A stretch of 5,164 nt of DNA from Kiritimatiellia bacterium (GTDB taxonomy: Bacteria > Verrucomicrobiota > Kiritimatiellia > RFP12 > UBA3636). Positions within the stretch are counted from its first letter, which is position 1; the number at the start of each line of letters is the position of its first letter. Position numbers and translations under genes: made by a program. The notes below the pieces were generated by a model. It saw nothing but the letters and a program-made list of their open reading frames with translations. It was not told the origin of the DNA and did not search any database. The stretch is from NCBI GenBank assembly GCA_017476965.1, contig JAFUXX010000064.1, forward strand, positions 1 to 5,164, given 5' to 3'. Below, piece after piece: positions 1 to 5,164 of this stretch.

Positions 1-2
1 CG

Positions 3-2639
3 CTCCCAGCGGGATCCGGTGGCGCGGTCCTCGCCGGCGAGGGGCGCTTCTCCACGACGCCCGAAGGCGCGATCCGGGCGGGATGGACGGCCGTGGCGGA
101 CAAGGACGGCACCATGTCCGAAGCGTTCGTCGGAACCACGATCCAGACTGCCGATCTCGCCGGGGGCGCCATCGCCCTCGACGCGCGGGTCGTCGACGTC
201 CCCGCCGCGAAGGGCGGCCGCCCGCGGCTCTTCCAGGGGCGCGTTTCCCGCCTTGTCGCCACGGCCCCCGGCGGCCGCGTTCTGCTCGACGCCGCTTTCG
301 ACCGGCCCACGGAGGTCCTGGTCCAGGACGACCGCTTCTACGGCACCGCCAACGTCGTCCTGCGCTTCTTTTTCGCCATCGGCCGCGTCGAGGCCGGCCG
401 CGAATACGCAGTGGGCGGAACTTTCGCCGCGGACGGCGCGCCGCTCGCGCTCGCCGTCGGCCGTCCTGTGCGCATCGCGGCCGGCGGGGACTGGATTCCC
501 TTCCGCTACGACCCGTGGATCGAACCCGGTTCGGCGCTCGACTTCACCGGCGTCGTCCCGCACCACGAACCCGCCGGCGCGTTCGGGCGCGTCGTCGTGG
601 CCGGGGACCACTTCGAATTCGCGGACCTGCCCGGCGTCCCGCAGCGCTTCTACGGCGTGAACGTCTGCGGCACCGCCAACCTCCCCGACACCCCGGAGCA
701 GGCGGAGCGCTTCGCCGCCAACCTCGCCCGCATCGGCTACAACTCAATCCGGCTCCACCATCACGAGAAATGGCTCGTCAGAAAGGACGGCGCGCTGCCG
801 AAAGCCGGAAGTCCGGGGGCGGAGCCCCCGTCGTCCTTCGACGATACCGTGCCCGACCCGGCCCAGATGGAGAAGTTCGACCTGCTCGTGGCCGCCTGCG
901 CGAAGCACGGCATCTACGTCACGACGGACCTCTACGTCTCCCGCGCCCACGTGATCCCGTGGCGCGCCATCGGCATCGACCGCGACGGCCCGGTGCCGGC
1001 CGACAAGTACAAGCTGTACTGCGCGTTCTGGGAGCCTGCCTGCTCGAATCTCTGCGCATGGTCGCGCAACTTCCTCCTGCACGTGAACCCGCACACCGGG
1101 CGCAGCCTCGCCGAGGAGCCGGCCCTCGCGACCCTCGCGCTCGTCAACGAAGGCAACCTCGGCAACTGGGGCGCCTCCGCCCTGCGCGACGTGCCGGGCG
1201 TAGCCGATGCCTGGCGGGCGTGGCTCGCCGAGCGCCGGTCCGCGCCGAAGGACGGGGACTCCTTCGACTGGGATTCCGTCCAGGAGGAAATCCCCTCCGC
1301 CCTCTACGCGGCCGACGGCGCCACGCCCGTGAACCGCCACGCCGCCGCTTTCGCAATCTTCCTTGCGGACCGCGAGGCCGCGCTCTTCGCGCGCCTCCTC
1401 GATTTCGTCCGCGGCGAGCTCGGCTGCGCGGCCCCGCTCTCCTCTCTTTCCTCCTGGTACGACCCGCTCCCGTACGCGCTCGCCCGCCGGGAGTTCGACT
1501 ATGTCGATTCCCACTTCTACGTGGACCATCCGCAGTTCCTCGACACGCCATGGCGCCTGCCTTCGACGTGCCCCAACTCCAATCCCGTGCTGCGCCCCGC
1601 CGCCGGGGCGTCGAGCGTCCTCTACAAGCGCCTCGTGGACAAGCCCCTCTGCGTCACGGAGTTCAACTACTGCGGTCCGGGCCGCTACCGCGGCGTTGGC
1701 GGCATCGCCGCCGGCGCCGTGGGCGCGCTGCAGGACTGGAGCGGGCTCTGGCGCTTCGCGTGGTCGCACTCCCGCGGCGGCATCGTCTCTCCCGGCGGAC
1801 CGACCGGATACTTCGACGTCGCCAACGACCCGCTCGCCATCGCCGCCGAGCGCGCCTCGCTCTGCCTCTTCCTGCGCGGAGACCTCTCGCCGCTCGAAGC
1901 GGCTGAACCGCTCGTCATCGCGGAGGACGAAATCCGCGACCCCCGCAACGGCGCGCCCAACGTCTCCTACGTCGGCAATCCCGACCGCGTCTGGGACGCC
2001 CGCCTCGGCGTCGCGACCGTTTCACGCGACGATGCTGCTGCGCGGAGGGAGCGTCCGCCGCGGGAGGAGCCCGCGGCCCCCGTCGGCCGCCGCAGCGTCT
2101 CCGTCTCCGGCGACGGCGCGTTCCTCCTCGACACGCCCCTCACCGCTGGCGGGCTCTCCACGGACTTCGCGCTACGCACTGCCGGGCCGCTCCGCTTTGC
2201 GCTGACGCCTGCGAATGACGAAGGAGCCGCCGACCCCGGGCCGCCGCCGCCGGCCACCATCTGGGTTTCGTCCCTCGACGGCGCGCCCGTCGCCGCGTCT
2301 TCGCACCTGCTCCTCACGCACCTCACCGACGTGCAGAACTCCGGCATCGAATACGCCGACGAAGATTGCACGATCCTCCTCCGGTGGGGCTCGCGCCCGC
2401 ATCTCATGCGCAACGGTGCGGCTCGCATCGAGCTGGCGCTCGACGCGGAGCAGGGGGGGCGGCCGCCGTCCGTCGCGGTTTACCGCCTCGACTCCGCCGG
2501 CCGACGCATCGCCGAAGTGCCGGCCGAAGTCGTCATGCCGGAGGAGGGGGCGCCCGATCCGCTCCGCCTGCAGTTCACGGCCCGAACCGGCTACGACCCG
2601 GACGCGGCCACGTACCTCTACGAAATAGTGCGCGAGTAG
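3..2639 (+). CDS. Clan GH-A-like (GH5-type) glycoside hydrolase with C-terminal beta domain, 5' end outside the window
   Basis: Probable retaining glycosidase; substrate unknown. Residues are numbered from GTG 93. Residues 1-185 look beta-rich. A TIM barrel begins near FYGVN (186-190). The GH5-type active-site set is visible: Arg220 and His222-224 in GYNSIRLHHHEKW, Asn352-Glu353 in LALVNEGNLGNWG (predicted acid/base), His474-Phe-Tyr476 in DSHFYVDHP, Glu523 in CVTEFNY (predicted nucleophile), and a Trp-rich strand at 553-557. A charged linker (646-663) leads to a beta domain (664-848) containing LLLTHLTDVQNSG and a C-terminal YLYEIV. The frame is open from base 3 with GC-rich third positions and protein-like sequence (AGEGRFSTTPEGAIRAGWTA), so I treat the gene as 5'-partial. 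The alternatives are GTG 93 and ATG 114, the latter preceded by AAGGA at 102-106. Because the N-terminus is missing, a signal peptide cannot be judged. The exact GH family is unassigned; a non-catalytic relative is unlikely because both glutamates are present. The gene lies 27 bases upstream of the LamG protein gene, probably in one operon. Confidence 0.85.
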   Translation, partial: LPAGSGGAVLAGEGRFSTTPEGAIRAGWTAVADKDGTMSEAFVGTTIQTADLAGGAIALDARVVDVPAAKGGRPRLFQGRVSRLVATAPGGRVLLDAAFDRPTEVLVQDDRFYGTANVVLRFFFAIGRVEAGREYAVGGTFAADGAPLALAVGRPVRIAAGGDWIPFRYDPWIEPGSALDFTGVVPHHEPAGAFGRVVVAGDHFEFADLPGVPQRFYGVNVCGTANLPDTPEQAERFAANLARIGYNSIRLHHHEKWLVRKDGALPKAGSPGAEPPSSFDDTVPDPAQMEKFDLLVAACAKHGIYVTTDLYVSRAHVIPWRAIGIDRDGPVPADKYKLYCAFWEPACSNLCAWSRNFLLHVNPHTGRSLAEEPALATLALVNEGNLGNWGASALRDVPGVADAWRAWLAERRSAPKDGDSFDWDSVQEEIPSALYAADGATPVNRHAAAFAIFLADREAALFARLLDFVRGELGCAAPLSSLSSWYDPLPYALARREFDYVDSHFYVDHPQFLDTPWRLPSTCPNSNPVLRPAAGASSVLYKRLVDKPLCVTEFNYCGPGRYRGVGGIAAGAVGALQDWSGLWRFAWSHSRGGIVSPGGPTGYFDVANDPLAIAAERASLCLFLRGDLSPLEAAEPLVIAEDEIRDPRNGAPNVSYVGNPDRVWDARLGVATVSRDDAAARRERPPREEPAAPVGRRSVSVSGDGAFLLDTPLTAGGLSTDFALRTAGPLRFALTPANDEGAADPGPPPPATIWVSSLDGAPVAASSHLLLTHLTDVQNSGIEYADEDCTILLRWGSRPHLMRNGAARIELALDAEQGGRPPSVAVYRLDSAGRRIAEVPAEVVMPEEGAPDPLRLQFTARTGYDPDAATYLYEIVRE
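651..1769 (+). other. TIM-barrel-like catalytic region of the glycosidase
   Basis: This stretch holds all the active-site signatures of the upstream protein. In order, they are the Arg/His cluster at 750-767, Asn-Glu at 1146-1151, His-x-Tyr at 1512-1520, Glu at 1659-1661, and Trp codons at 1749 and 1761. The order and spacing follow clan GH-A enzymes, where the acid/base Glu follows Asn on strand 4 and the nucleophile Glu lies on strand 7. The two glutamates are 170 residues apart, wider than in compact GH5 enzymes, so long loops are likely between strands 4 and 7. Domain edges are estimates. Confidence 0.7.
2082..2636 (+). other. C-terminal beta-sandwich-like domain of the glycosidase
   Basis: Residues 664-848 (from GTG 93) are rich in alternating hydrophobic strands: RRSVSVSGDGAFLLDTP, ATIWVSSLDG, LLLTHLTDVQNSG, ILLRWGSRPHL and AARIELAL. 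No catalytic motif is visible. Accessory beta domains of this kind commonly pack on GH-A barrels in large PVC-group hydrolases; a carbohydrate-binding role here is only inferred. The domain is joined to the barrel by a Pro/Arg/Glu-rich linker encoded at 2028-2081. Confidence 0.55.
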
Positions 2640-2655
2640 CGCCAACGACAAAACC

Positions 2656-2660
2656 AGGAG
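2656..2660 (+). promoter_or_regulatory. Shine-Dalgarno site of the LamG protein gene
   Basis: AGGAG ends six bases before ATG 2667, an ideal spacing. It supports ATG 2667 as the start, which also gives an intact signal peptide. It lies in the 27-base spacer after the TAG stop of the hydrolase gene. No hairpin terminator is visible in that spacer, which favours cotranscription. Confidence 0.85.
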
Positions 2661-2666
2661 ACATCC

Positions 2667-2765
2667 ATGAGGATACCGACCACCCGCATTCTGCGTCGCG
2701 CCGCCTCCGGCGCGGCCGTCCTCGCGGCCCTCGCGTTCTGCGCCGCGCCGTTTTCGGCGCGGGCC
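2667..2765 (+). other. Sec signal peptide of the LamG protein
   Basis: The N-terminus has positive charges (Arg2, Arg7, Arg10, Arg11), a hydrophobic core at residues 12-29 rich in Ala, Leu, Val and Phe, and an Ala-Arg-Ala site predicting cleavage after residue 33. The Cys at residue 25 is preceded by Phe and does not form a lipobox, so signal peptidase I processing is more likely than lipoprotein maturation. Confidence 0.88.
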
Positions 2766-5072
2766 GCGCTCAAGTACCAGCCCGGAGACTACGTCCAGGG
2801 CGGTCTCGTCGTCCATCTCGACGGCATCGCCAACGCCGGCATCGGCAAGCCGCACGACTATTCCGCAGTGCAATGGGTCAACCTCGCCAACCCCGCCAAC
2901 CCGGCCGCCATCAAGGACAATGCGGGGACCGGCTGGCGCAACGACGGCTACTATTTCTGCTGGGCGGGCGGTTCCTCCAGCTACGCGCAGCTCGTCTCCG
3001 CCACGCCGGCGATGACTCAGGCGACGTTCGAGTTCGCCGTGGATGCTAAACCTGGCGACCAGGGCAAGTTGAGTTGGGGCTGCACATTCATCAGCGCCAA
3101 CTACCAGAACGACGACCAGCGTATTTGCACGACTGCCGAAAAGGAAATCCGGTTCAAGGGGGACAAGTGGACTGGCAACAACACCCGTCCCATCATTTCC
3201 TCCTGGAGTTGGAAACAGGCGTCTTTCACGCTGGCCGAATCCGGTTCCGGCAATTTCAAGGCATACGACCAAGGCGCTGCCAAAACTTCCGGTTCCTCTG
3301 CGACTTCCGGCACGACGTCCATTCCTGAAACAAAGTGGATGTTCGGGTCGCGCCTCAATCAGAGTGATGTCAACATGCAGTTAACCGGGACGATGCGCTC
3401 CGTCCGCATCTACAACCGGGCGCTTTCCGCCGACGAGGTGGCACAGAACGCGGCGATCGACGCCGCCCGCTTCGAGGGCGTGATGCCGGTGACGAACGCT
3501 GTGGTCGCCACGTCGCAGACCGGCGCGGAGGGCTACGAGGCGACCGGCGTCTATGCCGTCGATGGCTCGCACGTCTTCACCGCGCCAGCCGTGCGCACGG
3601 TCTCCGGCGAGACATACGCTCTCGCGGGCTGCACGGTCGAAAAGTGGGAAAACGGCGCATGGGGCGCCCCGGAGACGCGCACCGGCGTCTTCGCAGTCGA
3701 AGTTGCAGAGTCGGAGAAGGTCCGCATCACCTGGGACTGGACGAAGGCTTCCGGCACGCCCGGCGGATACGTGACGGACGGGCTCGTCGTCTGGCTCGAC
3801 GGCATCGCGAACGCCGGTGCCGGCAAGCCCCACGACCCCTCCGCCACGCAGTGGGCCAACCTCGCCGACGCTTCCAACCCCGCCGCGATCACCGCCAACG
3901 CCTCGTCCAAGTGGATGGACGACGGTTACTACTTCTGCTGGGCCTCCTCCAAGCCCAGCTACGCGCAGCTCGTTTCCGCCGCCGCGCCCATGACCAAGGC
4001 CACGTTCGAGTTCGCGGTGGACGCGAAGGCTGGCGACCAAAGTTCCGTCAGCTGGGGCACGGCCTTCTTTTCCAGCACCAACCAAATGCGCGTGTGCGCG
4101 TTCAACGGCGGGTTGATTTTCAACGCGTTGGAGTGGACCGGCGGTTCTGACAACAACGCCCGCTCGCAATTCACTTCATGGGGTTGGAAGCAGGCGTCGT
4201 TCACCCACGGTGCGGCCGGCGCGGACGGCCAGAAGGCCTACGAAAACGGCGTGCAAAAAGACTCGCGTTCGCGCACGTCGTCGGCGGACGGCTCCATTCC
4301 GTCCGTGCGGTGGACGGTCGGAACCAGCATGAGCAACATCACCCAAGGCCAGCAATTCAACGGCACCATGCGCTCCTTCCGCATCTACAACCGTGCGCTT
4401 TCCGCGGGCGAGGTGGCGCAGAACGCGGCCGCCGACGCAGCCCGCTTCGACACCAAGCAGGGCGGCGTCGAAATCGCCCCCGACCCGCGCGGTTTCGCCG
4501 GCCGCGAGGCGGCGGGATTCTACGTTCCCGACGGCTGGACCTTCTCCGCCGGCGCCACGACATACACGCTCGGCGGCGTCGAATACGCCCCCGCAGGATA
4601 CATCGAGGAAGAGTGGGACGACTCGGTCTCCGCGTATGTCTTTGAAAAGCGCGCCATGGCCGGCGTCGGAAACGCCGTCGAATACGCGCCGCCCGCCGCG
4701 CCCTTCGCGAACCGCCGCATCACTTGGCTCTGGGAGCCGGTCTCCGGCATACGCAGAGCATCGGACTACTCGATCCACGACTACGTCCCCGGCGGCATGG
4801 CGCTTTGGTTCGACGGCATCTGCAACAACGGAATCGGAGAGGCGCACGAGAGCGCCGCCGACTTCAAATGGCGCGAACTTGTAAGCGGCCAGACCGCCGA
4901 AATGACCGTCAATGACAACAGCCATTGGACGGATGACGGCTACTACTTCGCCGTTGGTTCCGGCAACGAAAGAAGCTACGCCTACCTGAAAAAGCTCGTT
5001 TCGCTCGGCACGGTCGGCACCGTACACCCTTATCCCGGAAAATTGACCCGGGCTTGGGCCGATCTCGCTTGA
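2667..5072 (+). CDS. Secreted multi-LamG-domain protein, probably truncated at its C-terminus
   Basis: An exported protein of 801 residues; function unknown, with glycan binding or adhesion the likely role for LamG-like (concanavalin A-like) domains. It starts with a signal peptide (residues 1-33, cut after ARA). LamG-like domain 1 spans about 40-269 and domain 2 about 366-594. A third copy starts near 704 but stops matching after about residue 786. The domains share DGLVVWLDGIANAG-type starts, DDGYYF, SYAQLVS, TFEFAVDAK, WKQASFT and a closing RIYNRALSA. Beta linker modules ending in RITWDW (353-358) and RITWLW (684-689) follow domains 1 and 2. No hydrolase active site, lipobox, sortase motif, PEP-CTERM or autotransporter barrel is visible. 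The last 15 residues (787-801) resemble nothing in the other repeats, so the natural C-terminus is probably lost. A well-placed Shine-Dalgarno and a 27-base gap tie it to the upstream glycosidase. Confidence 0.9.
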   Translation: MRIPTTRILRRAASGAAVLAALAFCAAPFSARAALKYQPGDYVQGGLVVHLDGIANAGIGKPHDYSAVQWVNLANPANPAAIKDNAGTGWRNDGYYFCWAGGSSSYAQLVSATPAMTQATFEFAVDAKPGDQGKLSWGCTFISANYQNDDQRICTTAEKEIRFKGDKWTGNNTRPIISSWSWKQASFTLAESGSGNFKAYDQGAAKTSGSSATSGTTSIPETKWMFGSRLNQSDVNMQLTGTMRSVRIYNRALSADEVAQNAAIDAARFEGVMPVTNAVVATSQTGAEGYEATGVYAVDGSHVFTAPAVRTVSGETYALAGCTVEKWENGAWGAPETRTGVFAVEVAESEKVRITWDWTKASGTPGGYVTDGLVVWLDGIANAGAGKPHDPSATQWANLADASNPAAITANASSKWMDDGYYFCWASSKPSYAQLVSAAAPMTKATFEFAVDAKAGDQSSVSWGTAFFSSTNQMRVCAFNGGLIFNALEWTGGSDNNARSQFTSWGWKQASFTHGAAGADGQKAYENGVQKDSRSRTSSADGSIPSVRWTVGTSMSNITQGQQFNGTMRSFRIYNRALSAGEVAQNAAADAARFDTKQGGVEIAPDPRGFAGREAAGFYVPDGWTFSAGATTYTLGGVEYAPAGYIEEEWDDSVSAYVFEKRAMAGVGNAVEYAPPAAPFANRRITWLWEPVSGIRRASDYSIHDYVPGGMALWFDGICNNGIGEAHESAADFKWRELVSGQTAEMTVNDNSHWTDDGYYFAVGSGNERSYAYLKKLVSLGTVGTVHPYPGKLTRAWADLA
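2784..3473 (+). repeat. LamG-like domain, copy 1
   Basis: Residues 40-269 open with GDYVQGGLVVHLDGIANAG and close with GTMRSVRIYNRALSADEV. The closing RIYNRALS-type strand is the hallmark of LamG/concanavalin A-like domains. The first about 95 residues and the last about 30 are closely similar to copy 2, while the middle is not. Three cysteines are present (residues 98, 139 and 154); the first and third have counterparts in copy 2. Confidence 0.8.
3474..3761 (+). repeat. Beta linker module, copy 1
   Basis: Residues 270-365 include GVYAVDGSHVFTAP, a CTVEKWENGAW turn and the closing VRITWDW. The pattern of a short beta module with a 'KWENG'-type turn and final W-x-W recurs after LamG copy 2, so the true repeating unit is LamG plus this module, about 326-338 residues. 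It probably acts as a rigid spacer; no enzymatic motif is visible. Confidence 0.6.
3762..4448 (+). repeat. LamG-like domain, copy 2
   Basis: Residues 366-594 open with GGYVTDGLVVWLDGIANAG and close with GTMRSFRIYNRALSAGEV. DNA matches to copy 1 include the identical run AGCTACGCGCAGCTCGT (starting at 2979 and 3958) and nearly identical sequence around the RIYNRALS codons. This points to tandem duplication within the gene. Confidence 0.8.
4449..4775 (+). repeat. Beta linker module, copy 2
   Basis: Residues 595-703 match the first linker module in layout: GFYVPDGWTFSAG, YIEEEWDDSVSAYV, then RRITWLW. It is more diverged from module 1 than the LamG domains are from each other and is slightly longer, ending in a short Ser/Arg-containing joint before the third LamG start. 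Confidence 0.55.
4776..5024 (+). repeat. LamG-like domain, copy 3, truncated
   Basis: Residues 704-786 start with HDYVPGGMALWFDGICNNG and continue through WTDDGYYF and SYAYLKKLVSLGTVGTV, matching the first third of copies 1 and 2. The expected middle and the closing RIYNRALS strand are absent. The domain as encoded cannot fold as a complete LamG sandwich. Copy 3 is also the most diverged, for example YYFAVG where copies 1 and 2 have YYFCWA. Confidence 0.75.
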
Positions 5073-5164
5073 GACCGTCCCGTAGTGCATGTTGGAGCGC
5101 TTGCCTCAGACGGGGAATCCGGGCAGAAACGGCGTCCTGTCGGGAGGCTTGCGCTTTCGTGGTC
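5025..5164. other. Unrelated 3' tail beyond the LamG break, no gene recognised
   Basis: From about 5025 the sequence no longer matches LamG. It encodes 15 unrelated residues in the LamG frame, reaches TGA at 5070-5072, and then runs 92 bases without a supported gene. The other plus frames do not restore LamG sequence: one stops within a few codons, and the other stays open but reads as Arg/Ser-rich text. No convincing hairpin terminator follows the stop. Hand-counted GC over 5021-5164 is 89 of 144. It could be the end of a mobile element or a joined foreign segment. Confidence 0.45.

Noticed and set aside
744..1769. 341-codon antisense frame within the hydrolase
   Set aside because: Composition is Arg/Gly/Ala/Glu-biased, no domain is recognisable, and it exactly overlies the catalytic region on the opposite strand.
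83..1906. 607-codon open frame on the plus strand overlapping the hydrolase gene
   Set aside because: Its translation is extremely Arg/Pro-rich with no motifs; it is a shifted-frame shadow of a GC-rich gene whose own frame carries clear GH motifs.
2739..2741. Cys25 as a lipoprotein attachment site
   Set aside because: The residues before it (Leu-Ala-Phe) lack the small residue required just before the lipobox Cys, and a good Ala-Arg-Ala cleavage site follows.
2172..3272. 366-codon antisense frame spanning both genes and the spacer
   Set aside because: No motifs or convincing start site; long antisense frames are expected at this GC content, and the strand opposite has two well-supported genes.
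2784..4448. LamG domains as a GH16 laminarinase-type enzyme
   Set aside because: The fold class is related, but no E-x-D-x-x-E catalytic motif is present in either copy.
4176..5090. 304-codon antisense frame under LamG copies 2-3, starting in the 3' tail
   Set aside because: The translation is a mirror of the LamG repeats with no domain of its own; I considered it as a gene of an inserted element but it runs straight through the LamG coding region.
5073..5164. Rho-independent terminator after the LamG gene
   Set aside because: No strong stem followed by a T run is visible; the partial GC-rich matches such as CGGGGAATCCGGG do not make a stable hairpin with a U tail.
1..5164. CRISPR array, tRNA, rRNA or phage/defence genes
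   Set aside because: No short regularly spaced repeats, no cloverleaf or rRNA-like sequence, and both genes are carbohydrate-related; the only long repeats are the coding LamG units.

Overview
The window is a GC-rich (mostly 65-75% by eye) bacterial fragment holding two closely spaced plus-strand genes that together fill almost all of it. The style of both proteins suggests the PVC group, most likely Kiritimatiellota/Lentisphaerota/Verrucomicrobiota from an anaerobic or gut community. The main hints are a large clan GH-A-like glycosidase with a C-terminal beta domain, and a secreted protein with repeated LamG-like domains of the 'GLVVxLDGIxNAGxGxxHD' type. This placement is inferred from family style only; there is no marker gene.

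Region 1 (3-2639) is a glycoside-hydrolase-like protein. Its reading frame is already open at the window edge, so the gene probably starts upstream. It has an N-terminal beta-rich part, a TIM-barrel-like centre with a recognisable GH5-type active-site set (Arg, His cluster, Asn-Glu, His-x-Tyr, Glu, Trp), a short charged linker, and a C-terminal beta domain ending at TAG 2637-2639.

Region 2 (2640-2666) is a 27-base spacer carrying a good Shine-Dalgarno sequence, with no terminator or promoter visible. The two genes are therefore probably cotranscribed.

Region 3 (2667-5072) is an exported protein with a signal peptide and a repeating architecture: LamG-like domain, small beta linker module ending in RITWxW, LamG-like domain, linker module, then the start of a third LamG-like domain. 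The third domain stops matching after about 80 residues and the reading frame ends 15 residues later. The tail looks foreign and holds a short IS-end-like motif, so the end is probably an insertion, a rearrangement or an assembly junction.

Region 4 (5073-5164) is 92 bases with no supported gene, RNA or terminator.

Together the genes look like a polysaccharide-utilisation pair: a hydrolase next to a secreted or surface multidomain protein that could bind glycans or act in adhesion. The substrate cannot be read from the sequence. I see no defence system, CRISPR array, tRNA or rRNA. The points most worth checking are the broken third LamG unit, the conserved-edge/divergent-core pattern of the first two LamG units, and the unassigned glycosidase family.
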